64,000 nt of DNA from the NCBI GenBank assembly GCA_023400405.1, contig JAEXFD010000007.1, positions 1 to 64,000 of the forward strand. The letters run 5' to 3'. Positions 35,235-44,513 of this stretch are shown in pieces. Source of the stretch: Pseudomonadota bacterium. Its GTDB lineage: Bacteria > Pseudomonadota > Alphaproteobacteria > Sphingomonadales > Sphingomonadaceae. Numbering within the stretch: the first letter of the stretch is position 1; the number at the start of each line of letters is the position of its first letter. A model generated the notes under the pieces. That model saw nothing but the letters and a program-made list of their open reading frames with translations. It ran no database searches and had not been told where the DNA came from. Made by a program: the position numbers and the translations under genes.

Positions 35235-37184
35235 CTATCTCGCATCGAAGATCGCCGCCGCCCCGCCATCGGCGGCGAGGTCGAGCGTCAGCGTCTCGCC
35301 CGGGGCGACCCGGCGCGTCTCCGCTACCGGCGCATCCGGTGCAAGACCGTCGCGCCACAACCGCATCGTCGCGCCCTTCCGACCAAGGAAATCGAGTGGC
35401 ACGGTCACTTGCCGAGCCGTCTCGCTGTTCATCGCGCCGAGGAACCAGCGGTTCCCCTTACGCCGCGCCAGCACGATGAACTCGCCGGTCTCGCCGGCCA
35501 GGAAGCGCGTCTCGTCCCAGCTCGCCGGAACCGCCTTGATGAAATCGAAGCCTTCGGGGCTCGCGGCATAAGTATCCGGACTGTCCGCGACGCTGCCGAG
35601 CGGCGAGAGGAAGACGACATACATCGCGAGGCCATGCGCCCGCGTCGTCTGCACGAACGGCAAGTCGTTGCGGATGCGGAAGGTCTCAGGCGTCAGGTTG
35701 CGGAAGCCGCCGGGCGTATAGTCCATCGGGCCGAGCAGCCCGCGCGTATAGGCGAGCATGACATTGTGCCGCGAGGTCACCCGGCGGCTCCATTTGTTGT
35801 ACTCCGCGCCCATCACGCCTTCCTGGGTCATGAAATTGGGCCAGGTGCGCGCCAGGCCGCGCGGCGGGAAGGCGCCGTGCAGGTCCACCATCAGATGGTG
35901 CCGCGCGGCCGCACCGAGCAGCTTGACGTACCAATTGACCATCCACTGGTCGTCGCGGTCCATGAAATCGACCTTGATGCCCGCGATGCCGAGCTTCTCG
36001 TAGAGCGTAAGCGCGTCCTCCATCTGCTCGTCGAGCGCCTGCCAATGCGTCCACAGCCACAGCCGCACCTTCTTGGTGCGCGCATAGTCGGCGACGTCTT
36101 GGAGGTTGATCGCATCGGCCCATTTGGTGACGTCGACGCCCGGGCGGCGCACGCCGCCCCCGCCCGCGCCGGCATACCAGCCCTCGTCGATCATCGTGTA
36201 GGGAAAGCCGTTGGCGGCGGCGAAATCGATGAACGCCTTGGCGACGGCGGTGGTCGTGCGCTGACCCGGCAGGCTGGCGATCACCGGCCCGTTCCACCAG
36301 TCCCAGCTCGCCAGCCCGGGCTTGATCCAGCTGGTATCCTCGATCCGGCTCGGGCTCGACAGGTTGGTGATCAGCGTCGATTCGTTGAGCTTGCCCAGCT
36401 TGTCGGCGAGCATCACCACGCGCCAGGGCGTGACGATCGGGCTGCCGATCCGGGTGTGGACGGCGATGCGCGGATCGTCGAGCGAAGGCGAGAGCTTGAG
36501 CTGCAGCCCCGGCCCGCCGTCGCCGCGGCCGGTGAGATACATGCCGGCAAAGTCGATCAGGTCCGCCTCGGCGATCGCGAAGGCGCCCTTGCCGGTCTCG
36601 CAGGCGAAGGGCACGTCGAACAGATTGTGGTCGCGCAGCCGGGTGGTGTCGACGGGATCGAACTCGCCTTCATGGCTCGATCCGAACCTGCCGACATTGA
36701 AGCCCCAGCATTTCCAGGCCTGGGGGAAATAGAAGCCGGTACGCTCGTAGCGGACGATCGCGGCGGCGGTCTGCGGCTGGACGGGGACGACGGTGCGGAA
36801 GGCGATGCCGTCGTCATAGGCGCGCAGCACCAGGTCCATCCGCCGCTTGCGCCCGGCGCGTTCCTGCAAATGGACGGTGAGCTGGTTGTAATGGTCCCGG
36901 CCCGCCGCCGCGATGCCCGCGACGATCGGGTAGCGCGCATCGCCGCTCGCCGCCTCGCTGCCGGTCACGGCCATGCCATAGCCCAGGCTGTCGGCGTCGA
37001 GGTCGAGCGTGATCGGCGAAGGCGCGAGGATCGTCTCGCCGTTCCGGGTGACGCTATAGACCGGCATCCCGCCGGCATTGACGGCGAGCGCGATGCGGTT
37101 CGTCCCGTCGGGCGACACCGCCTCCAGCCCCTGCGCCGCGGCCGGCGCCGCAATCAGCATGGCCGCAAACCCGAGCCATTTCAC
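35235..37184 (-). CDS. Glycoside hydrolase family 97 protein
   Basis: A GTG at 37184 overlaps the SGNH gene stop and yields 649 residues with a signal peptide (VKWLGFAAMLIAAPAAAQ). The N-terminal beta-sandwich (about 20-270) is followed by a TIM barrel with SWDWWNGPVIAS, IDEGWYAGAG and GIKVDFMDRDDQ, then VDLHGAFPPRGLARTWPN and a beta C-terminal domain. This is the GH97 layout (alpha-glucosidases and alpha-galactosidases). Asp406 in KVDF sits where retaining GH97 alpha-galactosidases have their nucleophile, so retaining activity is my inference. Confidence 0.88.
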   Translation of the reverse strand: MKWLGFAAMLIAAPAAAQGLEAVSPDGTNRIALAVNAGGMPVYSVTRNGETILAPSPITLDLDADSLGYGMAVTGSEAASGDARYPIVAGIAAAGRDHYNQLTVHLQERAGRKRRMDLVLRAYDDGIAFRTVVPVQPQTAAAIVRYERTGFYFPQAWKCWGFNVGRFGSSHEGEFDPVDTTRLRDHNLFDVPFACETGKGAFAIAEADLIDFAGMYLTGRGDGGPGLQLKLSPSLDDPRIAVHTRIGSPIVTPWRVVMLADKLGKLNESTLITNLSSPSRIEDTSWIKPGLASWDWWNGPVIASLPGQRTTTAVAKAFIDFAAANGFPYTMIDEGWYAGAGGGGVRRPGVDVTKWADAINLQDVADYARTKKVRLWLWTHWQALDEQMEDALTLYEKLGIAGIKVDFMDRDDQWMVNWYVKLLGAAARHHLMVDLHGAFPPRGLARTWPNFMTQEGVMGAEYNKWSRRVTSRHNVMLAYTRGLLGPMDYTPGGFRNLTPETFRIRNDLPFVQTTRAHGLAMYVVFLSPLGSVADSPDTYAASPEGFDFIKAVPASWDETRFLAGETGEFIVLARRKGNRWFLGAMNSETARQVTVPLDFLGRKGATMRLWRDGLAPDAPVAETRRVAPGETLTLDLAADGGAAAIFDAR

Positions 37185-37903
37185 GCGCGATGCACCTTGA
37201 GCACGGGGCTCAGCACGGCCTCCATCGCGGCATAGCCTTCGGCCACCGGATGCACCCCGTCCGATGCCATGCCGGGCTTCATCGCGCCCTTCGCATCGCC
37301 CAGCGCCGGCGTATAGTCGATCAGCGTCACCCCAACGTGCCGGGCATAGGCCTTGATGCCGGCATTGATCTCGCGGATCGGCGCCACCGTCTCCAGGCCG
37401 GGACGCCAGGGGAAGTGATCGGCGGGGGGCACGCAGGCGAGCAGCACGGTGATGCCGTTCGCCTTGGCGATCTGGGTCATCATGCGCAGGTTGTTCAGCG
37501 TCTGGGGGATCGTCATCGGCCCGGTATTGCCGGCGATGTCGTTGGTGCCCGCCATGATGTGGACGAGCCGGGGCTTCAGGTCGACCACGTCGGCGATCAT
37601 CCGCAGCACCATCTGCGGCGTGGTCTGCCCGCTGATCCCGCGGCAGACGCGGCCGGGGCGGAAAAAGGCCGAATGCTTCTCCTTCCATCCCTCGGTGATC
37701 GAATCGCCCATGAAGACGATGTCGGTCTTCGCGCCGGATCGGCGCAGCTCGGCATTCTCCGCGGCGTAGCGGCCGAGCCAGGGCCAGTCTTCCTTGAGCT
37801 GGCGCTCGTGCCTTTCCTCCCAGCTTTCCTGGGCGCGGGCGCTTGTGGCGAGCGGCAGCAGGGCCGAGCCGGCGAGGAAGGTGCGGCGAACGATCGCAGT
37901 CAT
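37181..37903 (-). CDS. SGNH/GDSL-family hydrolase
   Basis: The 240-residue protein has a twin-arginine-like signal (VRRTFLAGSALLPLATSARAQ). SGNH blocks follow: FMGDSITEGW with the catalytic Ser, HIMAGTNDIAGN, and DGVHPVAEGY with Asp and His. It likely removes an ester (such as acetyl) from a polysaccharide or sugar, given the GH97 gene overlapping it downstream. The start at 37903 has GGAGG upstream. Confidence 0.85.
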   Translation of the reverse strand: MTAIVRRTFLAGSALLPLATSARAQESWEERHERQLKEDWPWLGRYAAENAELRRSGAKTDIVFMGDSITEGWKEKHSAFFRPGRVCRGISGQTTPQMVLRMIADVVDLKPRLVHIMAGTNDIAGNTGPMTIPQTLNNLRMMTQIAKANGITVLLACVPPADHFPWRPGLETVAPIREINAGIKAYARHVGVTLIDYTPALGDAKGAMKPGMASDGVHPVAEGYAAMEAVLSPVLKVHRA

Positions 37904-38070
37904 GCGGGGCCTCCAGCGGACGATGCCGCGTGGCATGGCACAGGCCGCACGATCGGGGGAGCGCAAAAAATCCCGCAAGTCGCGCGCCCTCCGGCCGTTT
38001 CCGTCAACGAGCCCGGAGTCGCGCGGACCCCGAGCCCGGGTTGCACCGAGTTCCGCGCAGCAGTGCGTTC

Positions 38071-38107
38071 CTTGCCGCCGGAGGGGAGACCGGGGTCCGG
38101 CGGCAAG
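38071..38107. terminator. 12-base-pair hairpin after the FHS permease gene
   Basis: CTTGCCGCCGGA (38071-38082) and TCCGGCGGCAAG (38096-38107) are perfect inverted copies with a 13-base loop. It lies 12 bases beyond the stop of the permease gene and before the SGNH gene on the same strand. It may attenuate transcription between permease and hydrolase. No U-tract is seen. Confidence 0.45.
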
Positions 38108-38118
38108 CGAGCGACGGC

Positions 38119-39450
38119 TCAGTGGATCGAGGCCATTTCCCCTTCGCGCCGCCGCACCGGCGCACGGCCCGCGGCGAGCGCAAAGCCGCACAGCACGACA
38201 TAGCAGACCGCCGGAACGACCAAGGCAAACGCATAGCCGTGCAGGTCAGCGACCTTCCCGACCAGCAGTGGCAGCAGCGCGCCGCCGACGATCGCAGTGC
38301 AAAGCAGGCCGGAAGTCGATTCCTCGCTCGCAGTCGAACGCTCGAGCGTCAGCGTGAAGATCACCGGGAACATGATCGAATTGAACAGGCCGATCGCCAA
38401 GGCGACGAAGCCGGCGCTCACCCCACCGACCGCGAAGACGTAATAGCACATCGCGGCGGCGATGCCGGTGAACAGCGCGAGCAGCCGGTCGGCGCGGAAG
38501 CGAGTGAGCAGCACTGATCCGATCGCGCGGCCGACCATGGCGCCGCCCCAATAGAAGGCCACGGCCTTGCCGGCTTCCTGGAGCGACACGCCGTGGATGC
38601 CGTCGCTGCCCATCAGCGACCCGAGCAGCGGAACGCCGAAGGGCGCATCCGATTGCCCCCAGATGCTGTTGTCGTTGAGGAACAGCGCCATCTGCGTGCC
38701 GATCGACACTTCCGCGCCGACATAGAGGAAGATCGCGCCGGCCCCGAACAGCGCCCAGCGCGACGAGAAGCCCGAGAGGAGCCCGCTTGCCGACGCCGGT
38801 GCGGGAGCCGCCTGGGTGACTACCTTGCGGCTGAGGAAGAAGAACACTGCCAGTGCGGCGATCAGGCCGCACAGCCAGAAATAGGCCGAATCGATGCCGG
38901 CGAGCGCCTGGGCCCGCACTTCCGCGGTCACGATCGTCCCCGGCTTCACTTCGACGCCCTGGAGGAACAGGTGCGCGCCGAGCAGCGGGCCGAGGAAGGT
39001 CCCGAAGGAATTGAAGGTCTGGCTGAGCACGAGGCGAAAATGGCTGCCCTTCGGATCGCCCAGCGCCGCGGCGAGCGGATTGGCCGCAACCTGCAGCACG
39101 GTGATGCCGCTCGCGAGGGTGAACAGCCCGAGCAGCACCAGCCAGTAATTGGCGAGGTTGGCCGCGGCGAGCATCAGCAGGCAGCCGGCGATCATCGTGC
39201 ACAGGGCGAGCAGGATCGAAGGCACCGCCTTCAGCCGAGCAACCAGTGCCGCCGCGGGGAGCGACACGACGAAATAGGCGAAGAAGAAGGCGAAGGCGCT
39301 CGCCTGCGCCTGGAAATTGCTGAGCGTGAAGATCCCCTTCACCGCGGCGACCAGCGGATCGACCAGCGAAGTGATGAATCCCCAAGCGAAGAAAAGGGTG
39401 GTGACGGCGGCGAACGCCAACACCGTCTGGCTCGATCGTGCGGATGCCAA
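38119..39450 (-). CDS. FHS-type (FucP-like) sugar MFS transporter
   Basis: A TTG at 39450 is the probable start (AGGGAGAG five bases upstream), giving 443 residues. About 12 membrane spans are seen. FFAWGFITSLVDPLVAAVK and LQVAANPLAAALGDPKGSHFRLVLSQTFNSFG (in two segments) are typical of fucose/glucose:H+ symporters of the FHS family. It heads the group SGNH-GH97-Gfo/Idh on the same strand, which points to uptake of the sugar released by the GH97 enzyme. Confidence 0.87.
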   Translation of the reverse strand: MASARSSQTVLAFAAVTTLFFAWGFITSLVDPLVAAVKGIFTLSNFQAQASAFAFFFAYFVVSLPAAALVARLKAVPSILLALCTMIAGCLLMLAAANLANYWLVLLGLFTLASGITVLQVAANPLAAALGDPKGSHFRLVLSQTFNSFGTFLGPLLGAHLFLQGVEVKPGTIVTAEVRAQALAGIDSAYFWLCGLIAALAVFFFLSRKVVTQAAPAPASASGLLSGFSSRWALFGAGAIFLYVGAEVSIGTQMALFLNDNSIWGQSDAPFGVPLLGSLMGSDGIHGVSLQEAGKAVAFYWGGAMVGRAIGSVLLTRFRADRLLALFTGIAAAMCYYVFAVGGVSAGFVALAIGLFNSIMFPVIFTLTLERSTASEESTSGLLCTAIVGGALLPLLVGKVADLHGYAFALVVPAVCYVVLCGFALAAGRAPVRRREGEMASIH

Positions 39451-39604
39451 GCTTGCTCTCCCTGCGTTATCGCCCCGTCGCGGCGCGCGGGCGTTGGGCA
39501 AGCCTGGTCCGACAACGCTGACAAAGTCAAGCGAGGCCGCATAATTCCGCAAACAGCCCCTCGCCACGGCCCGCGGCTTTGCATTAATAGGGCGGTGATT
39601 CAGG

Positions 39605-39621
39605 CCTCTCGTCGCGAGAGG
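39605..39621. promoter_or_regulatory. Short perfect palindrome before the YcbB-type gene
   Basis: CCTCTCG-TCG-CGAGAGG ends five bases before the AAGGAG of the next gene. It could be a 5' hairpin affecting translation or an operator. Confidence 0.3.
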
Positions 39622-39638
39622 GGCGAAGGAGATTGCGA

Positions 39639-41138
39639 GTGCACAGAGTAAAGCCGGGGCAAGCGGTTGGGCGTTTCATGGCATTTTCGGCGGGAGCTGC
39701 GCTGGTCGCGGCGCCGCTGGCTGCACAGCAAACGCCGCCCATTCCCTCGGCGGGCGCCAAGCCGACGGTCCAAGCCGTTCCGGTCGCGCCTCCCGCGCCG
39801 GTCATGCCGTTGCCGGTGCTGAGCCCCTCTCAGGCCGCCGAACTGGCACCGCTGCTGATCGAGGCCGGTTTCGCCCAAGGCCTGCGACGCACCGGCGATG
39901 CGGCCCCCACGTTCAGGGACAATGAAGCGCTGGTCCGTGCCGCGCTCGATTATGCGCGCGCAGTGCATTCCGGACGCCTCGACCAGGCCGATTTCGACGA
40001 GAATTGGGGCCTGCGCCCCGCCGCCTACGATCCCCTGCCCGCCTTTGCCGAAGCGGTGCGGCAGAATCGCATCGGTGCGTGGCTGCGCACGCTGCCGCCG
40101 CCCTGGGCCGGCTATGATACGCTCCAAAAGGGCCTGGCGACCTATCGCAAGATCGTTGCGGACGGCGGCTGGGCCAAGCTTCCCGCCGGCCCGGATCTGG
40201 GCCTCGGCGCCAGCGGGCCGCGCGTTGTCGCGCTGCGCAAGCGACTGGCGATCGAGGACAGCCAGGTCGCGGCGACGGGCGACAAGTTCGACGCCGAACT
40301 CAAGGACGCGGTGGTCCGCGCGCAACGGCGCTACGGCCTCAATCCTACCGGCCTGGTCTCCACCGGCACGCTCGCGGCGCTCAACGTGCCGGCGCAGGAT
40401 CGCGTCGGCCAGATCATCGCGAATATGGAGCGGTGGCGCTGGGTCCCATCCGAGCTGCCCGCCAAGCGGATCCAAGTGAACATCGCCGCGGCCGTGCTCA
40501 CCGTGTTCGAAGGCGATGCGCCGATCGCGTCGATGAAGGCGGTGACGGGGCGCCCGGGGAACGAGACCCCGATGCTCCAGTCGAAGATCCATTCGATCGT
40601 GCTCAATCCGCCGTGGAACGTGCCGACCGGGATCGCGGCCAAGGAGCTATGGCCCAAGGGCGACGCCTATCTGAAGCGTAACGGCTACAAGATCATCGGC
40701 ACGGGTGCGAGCCGCCGGCTCCAGCAGCAGCCCGGACCGAAGAGTGCGCTCGGTCGCTACAAGTTCGACTTCCCGAACGAATATGCCGTGTACCTGCACG
40801 ACACGCCGTCGCAATCGACCTTTTCGAGCTTCAGCCGGCTCGCCAGCCATGGCTGCGTGCGGCTCGAAAAGCCCGGCCCGCTCGCCCAGTTGCTGCTGCG
40901 CAACGATCCCAACTGGCAGCCCGAGCAGATCGACGCCGCGCTGGCCAAGGGCGACACGCTGCGCGTGAACCTGCAGCCGCAGGATCAGGTTTCGGTCTAT
41001 CTGCTGTATTGGACGGCGTTCGCCAACGCGAACGGCACGATGAACTTCCGCGACGATCCCTATGGCTGGGACAAGTCGCTCGCCGCCAAGGTCGAGAAGC
41101 GCTCCGCCGTCACCGCGGCGGCCGTCGCGGCTCGCTAA
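39639..41138 (+). CDS. L,D-transpeptidase of the YcbB (LdtD) type
   Basis: The GTG at 39639 lies seven bases after AAGGAG and is preferred to a TTG at 39633 that is too close. The 499-residue protein has a signal peptide, a scaffold region, a peptidoglycan-binding domain (LGLGASGPRVVALRKRL to about VSTGTLAALNV) and a YkuD domain. The active-site motif is ASHGCVRLEKP, preceded by YAVYLHDTPSQSTF. This is the large YcbB layout that makes 3-3 peptidoglycan cross-links. It is the third YkuD-type gene in the window. Confidence 0.92.
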   Translation: MHRVKPGQAVGRFMAFSAGAALVAAPLAAQQTPPIPSAGAKPTVQAVPVAPPAPVMPLPVLSPSQAAELAPLLIEAGFAQGLRRTGDAAPTFRDNEALVRAALDYARAVHSGRLDQADFDENWGLRPAAYDPLPAFAEAVRQNRIGAWLRTLPPPWAGYDTLQKGLATYRKIVADGGWAKLPAGPDLGLGASGPRVVALRKRLAIEDSQVAATGDKFDAELKDAVVRAQRRYGLNPTGLVSTGTLAALNVPAQDRVGQIIANMERWRWVPSELPAKRIQVNIAAAVLTVFEGDAPIASMKAVTGRPGNETPMLQSKIHSIVLNPPWNVPTGIAAKELWPKGDAYLKRNGYKIIGTGASRRLQQQPGPKSALGRYKFDFPNEYAVYLHDTPSQSTFSSFSRLASHGCVRLEKPGPLAQLLLRNDPNWQPEQIDAALAKGDTLRVNLQPQDQVSVYLLYWTAFANANGTMNFRDDPYGWDKSLAAKVEKRSAVTAAAVAAR

Positions 41139-41153
41139 ACAAGGGAAATGACC

Positions 41154-41459
41154 ATGAAGACCGCCACCCTCGCCCTGATCGCCGCTGCCGGCCTCTCCCT
41201 CGCTGCCTGTTCGGGCGGTGAGAAGGATGCGCCCGAGGCGACCAACGACACGATGATGTCCAACATCGTCGAGCCGCAGAACGAAGCTGCCGTCCCGGCT
41301 GAGCCCTCGCCCACGCCGGCGCCCGCCAATGTCGCGCGCGAAGCACCCGCGGCACCGCAGCTCAGCAGCGACGAGCAGACCCAGGAGGACGCCGACGCCA
41401 CCGGCATGACCGCGAAGGTCGATCGCAACGCGAGCGACGCGGGCCAGCCCGCCCAATAA
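41154..41459 (+). CDS. Small Pro/Ala/Glu-rich lipoprotein, unknown function
   Basis: AAGGGA lies seven bases before the ATG at 41154. The 101-residue product begins with a lipoprotein signal (KTATLALIAAAGLSLAAC) and continues as a disordered acidic, Pro/Ala-rich chain. It follows the YcbB-type gene after 15 bases and is probably cotranscribed. I do not recognise the family. Confidence 0.7.
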   Translation: MKTATLALIAAAGLSLAACSGGEKDAPEATNDTMMSNIVEPQNEAAVPAEPSPTPAPANVAREAPAAPQLSSDEQTQEDADATGMTAKVDRNASDAGQPAQ

Positions 41460-41471
41460 GCAGGCCTCGGG

Positions 41472-41516
41472 CCCGATCGCGGAAGCGCAGCCTTACGCTG
41501 CCGCTTCCGCGTCGGG
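41472..41516. terminator. Bidirectional hairpin overlapping the 3' end of rmuC
   Basis: CGCGGAAGCG (41478-41487) pairs perfectly with CGCTTCCGCG (41502-41511), and CCCGA/TCGGG extend the stem outward. It lies just after the small lipoprotein gene and includes the last codons and TAA of convergent rmuC. It can end both transcripts. Confidence 0.55.
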
Positions 41517-42872
41517 TCCTTCGCCGGCATGGCTGGCGAGCAATTCGACCGGCGGCACGGTGTCGAGATCGCGCGCACCGGTCTCGACGTTGAGATCCTT
41601 GAGCTTGCGCGCCGAGACCAGCGCGCGGTTCTCCAGGCTGGCGGCGAAGGTGTTGAAATTCTTGACCGCCGTGTTGAGGCCCGAACCCACCACGCGCAGG
41701 TCTCCCAACGCCTTGGCGAGGCGATCGTACAGCTCCTTGCCGAGCTCGCCGATCTGGCGCGCTTCCTTGGCGAGCTTTTCCTGCCGCCACACCGCCGCGA
41801 CCGTCCGCGCGATCGCGATAAGGTTGGTCGGGGTGGCGAGCAGCACGCGCTTCTCGAAGGCGAAGTCCCAGAGCGTCGGGTCGTGTTCGAGCGCGGCGGA
41901 CAGGAAATGCTCGCCCGGCACGAACATGATCACATAATCGGGCGCCTCGGCGAACTGGTTCCAATAGGCCTTGTTGCCGAGCCCGTTGACGTGCGTGCGC
42001 ATCGACGCGGCATGGGCGGCGAGGCCGGCGCGGCGCTCGTCCTCGTCGACCGCGCCGAACGCGTCCTGATAGGCGTTGAGCGAGACCTTGGCGTCGATCA
42101 CCAGCGCCCGGCCGCCGGGCACGCGGATGATCGCATCGGGACGCAGCCGTCCGCCATCCTCGCCCGCGACATTCACCTCCGTCTCGAAATCGGCATGCTC
42201 GGAAAGGCCGCAGGTCTCGAGCACGTTGCGCAATTGCTGCTCGCCCCAGCGGCCGCGCGACTTGGGCGCGTTGCGCAGCGAATTGACGAGCTTGGCCGCC
42301 TCGCTGCTCACCCGCTCCTGGCCGATCCGCATCTGCTCGATCTGGCCCTTCAATTCGCCGAACGCGTCGCGCCGCTCGGCCTCGACCTTGGCGACGCCCT
42401 CCTCATAGCGCTGGAGCCGCTCGTTGACCGGCTGGAGCAGCGCCTTGAGGTTCTGCCCCGCCGTCTGTTCGGACTCCTTGAACCGCTCTTCGGCGCGTTT
42501 GAGAAAGGCTTCCTGCGTTTCGGTGAGCATCGTGCCGGCCAGCTCGCGGAACTGCCCCGCCATCGTCTCGCGCGCGGCCTTGAACTCGGCGAGCCGCTCT
42601 TCGAACGCTTCGGCCTTGGCGCGCAATTCGGTGAGCTGGAGCCGCGCCTGGTCGCGCTCTTCGCGCAGCAGCTCGGCGAGGCTGCGCAGTGCCTCCGCCT
42701 GGCCCGCGCGCTCCTCGGTCGCGGCGAGATCGGTGATCGCGGCCTTGAAGTCCGCCTCGCGCAGATCGCGCTCCGCGCGCATCTGCGCGGCCGAGCGCCC
42801 GCCGAGGAACAGCCCCAGGCCGAGCCCGATCAGCAATGCCGCAACGGCGATCCCCAGAGCCAGAACGTCCAA
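41493..42872 (-). CDS. rmuC: DNA recombination protein RmuC
   Basis: A TTG at 42872 has GGGAGGA seven bases upstream and starts the protein directly at its membrane anchor (DVLALGIAVAALLIGLGLGLFLG in two parts), 459 residues. A long coiled coil (about 35-190) is followed by the RmuC nuclease-like domain with GRWGEQQLRNVLETCGL, RPDAIIRVPGG and VIDAKVSLNAY. The last two carry the D...(E/D)xK-type restriction-fold residues. RmuC limits DNA inversions at repeats. An earlier TTG at 42890 is possible. Confidence 0.92.
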   Translation of the reverse strand: MDVLALGIAVAALLIGLGLGLFLGGRSAAQMRAERDLREADFKAAITDLAATEERAGQAEALRSLAELLREERDQARLQLTELRAKAEAFEERLAEFKAARETMAGQFRELAGTMLTETQEAFLKRAEERFKESEQTAGQNLKALLQPVNERLQRYEEGVAKVEAERRDAFGELKGQIEQMRIGQERVSSEAAKLVNSLRNAPKSRGRWGEQQLRNVLETCGLSEHADFETEVNVAGEDGGRLRPDAIIRVPGGRALVIDAKVSLNAYQDAFGAVDEDERRAGLAAHAASMRTHVNGLGNKAYWNQFAEAPDYVIMFVPGEHFLSAALEHDPTLWDFAFEKRVLLATPTNLIAIARTVAAVWRQEKLAKEARQIGELGKELYDRLAKALGDLRVVGSGLNTAVKNFNTFAASLENRALVSARKLKDLNVETGARDLDTVPPVELLASHAGEGPDAEAAA

Positions 42873-42993
42873 ACCCGATCCTCCCGCCAACGGTGGCGCG
42901 CGCCGCCGAAAAAGGGGAACATAGCTCGAACGCGGGAGCGAGGACAGCGAATTTGCCTCGACTGCGACGCCGTTCGTCGCAGTACCGAAAGCG

Positions 42994-43521
42994 TCAGGCG
43001 GCGGCCTTGCGCGCCTTGGCGAGCTTCTTGAGGATCATGTCGCGCTTGAGCCGCGAGACATGGTCGATGAAGACGATTCCCTGGAGATGGTCCATCTCGT
43101 GCTGGATGCAGGTGGCGAGCAGGCCCTCGAACACCTCGTCATGCGCCGCCCCCTTCTCGTCGAGCCACTTCACCCGGCAGCGCGCGGGGCGCTCGACATC
43201 GGCGAATTGCTCGGGGATCGAGAGGCAGCCTTCGGTATAGACCGACAGCTCCTCGGCAGGATCGAGGATCTCGGGATTGATGAAGACGCGCGGCTCGCGG
43301 ACCGGCTTTCCTTCATCGTCTTCCTTTTCCTGCAAGTCCATCACGATGACGCGCTTGGGCACGCCGACCTGGATCGCGGCAAGGCCGATGCCGGGCGCAT
43401 CGTACATCGTATCGAACATGTCGGCGATCAGGTCGCGCAACTCGTCGGTGACTTCCGCCACGGGTTCGGAAATCAGGCGCAGGCGCGGATCGGGCACTTC
43501 GACGATGGGTAGGATGGCCAT
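42994..43521 (-). CDS. def: Peptide deformylase
   Basis: Removes the formyl group from nascent proteins. The 175-residue metalloenzyme has all three motifs: [10 protein letters not shown] (residues 44-53), EGCLSIP with metal ligand Cys99, and QHEMDHLQG with His141 and His145. It lies 207 bases after recR on the same strand, with a palindromic repeat in the gap. fmt is nearby on the other strand. Confidence 0.97.
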   Translation of the reverse strand: MAILPIVEVPDPRLRLISEPVAEVTDELRDLIADMFDTMYDAPGIGLAAIQVGVPKRVIVMDLQEKEDDEGKPVREPRVFINPEILDPAEELSVYTEGCLSIPEQFADVERPARCRVKWLDEKGAAHDEVFEGLLATCIQHEMDHLQGIVFIDHVSRLKRDMILKKLAKARKAAA

Positions 43522-43584
43522 GTTGGAAATTTAGGGGAGCGGCGGATTTGAATCAACCGTTGCTCCCCTTGGGAATGATTTGAG

Positions 43585-43719
43585 TTCACGCGAAGGCGCA
43601 AAGACGCAAAGCGAGCGCTAGGTCCGCGTAAGCGGCAGATCTCCGGAGCGTCGTGAGAGCTGTCGTTTCCATAGTCGCCCGGGAGCAATTTTCTTCGCGT
43701 CTTTGCGCCTTCGCGTGAA
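43585..43719. repeat. Palindromic intergenic repeat of the GCGCAAAGACGCAAAG type
   Basis: Arms 43585-43611 and 43693-43719 are inverted copies of 27 bases with one mismatch (core TTCACGCGAAGGCGCAAAG). Six further bases pair beyond them. The loop is about 80 bases. It lies between recR and def, which are on the same strand. The hairpin may terminate or attenuate. Confidence 0.8.
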
Positions 43720-43728
43720 TCATCTTTA

Positions 43729-44325
43729 TCAAGCCACCGGCCGCCTTGCTCGCAGCGCCTGGGCCAGCGTGCCTTCGTCGAGATAGTCGAGCTCGCCGCC
43801 CACCGGTAGGCCATGGGCGAGCTGGGTGACGCGGACGGGATAGGTCTCGATCCGCTCGGCGATGTAATGCGCGGTGGTCTGGCCTTCGAGCGTGGCGTTC
43901 ATCGCGAGGACGACTTCGTCGATCCCGCCCTCGGCGATACGGGCGACGAGGCGATCGATGCGCAGATCCTCGGGGCGGATGCCTTCGAGCGCCGAGAGCC
44001 GGCCGCCGAGCACGTGGAAGCGACCGGGGAAAAGGCGCGAGCGTTCGAGGGCCCAGAGATCGGCGACTTCCTCGACCACGCACAGCGAGCGCACGTCGCG
44101 GCGCGGATCGGCGCAGATCGCGCACGGGTTCGACGTGTCGACATTGCCGCAGATGCTGCAGGTGGCGAGCCGCTCGTTCACCGCGCCGAGCGCGGAGAGC
44201 AGCGGCTGGAGCGCGGTCTCGCGCTTCTTGAGCAAATGGAGCACCGCGCGCCGCGCCGAGCGCGGGCCGAGCCCGGGCAGCCGCGACAGGGCCTGGGTGA
44301 GCGCTTCGATTTCGGGGGAAGCCAT
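43729..44325 (-). CDS. recR: Recombination mediator protein RecR
   Basis: The 198-residue protein acts with RecO/RecF in recombinational repair. It has the N-terminal helix-hairpin-helix ([20 protein letters not shown]), a four-cysteine zinc finger (C56, C59, C68, C71) and the Toprim motif ([14 protein letters not shown]). The start at 44325 is the family start; upstream in-frame sequence falls in a repeat. Confidence 0.96.
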   Translation of the reverse strand: MASPEIEALTQALSRLPGLGPRSARRAVLHLLKKRETALQPLLSALGAVNERLATCSICGNVDTSNPCAICADPRRDVRSLCVVEEVADLWALERSRLFPGRFHVLGGRLSALEGIRPEDLRIDRLVARIAEGGIDEVVLAMNATLEGQTTAHYIAERIETYPVRVTQLAHGLPVGGELDYLDEGTLAQALRARRPVA

Positions 44326-44377
44326 GCGGCAGGATGTAGCGATGGCGGGGCGGAAAGAAAACTGCCCCAACGTTCCG

Positions 44378-44477
44378 GCCACCCTCACCCTTCCCACGCC
44401 GCGTTGCGGCGCGGGCCCCTTCCCTCTCCCAGCGGGAGAGGGAGGGAGCGGCGAAGCCGCGGAAGGGTGAGGGTGGC
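44378..44477. repeat. Palindromic intergenic repeat of the CCACCCTCACCCTTCC type
   Basis: Outer arms 44378-44394 (GCCACCCTCACCCTTCC) and 44461-44477 are exact inverted copies of 17 bases. Inside lies a perfect small hairpin, CCCTCTCCC-AGC-GGGAGAGGG (44422-44442). It occupies the space between the divergent recR and fmt starts, so it must lie in or next to one or both promoters. Confidence 0.8.
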
Positions 44478-44513
44478 TGGCGGAAGCGGCGCAAGACGGG
44501 CTAAAGGCCCGCC

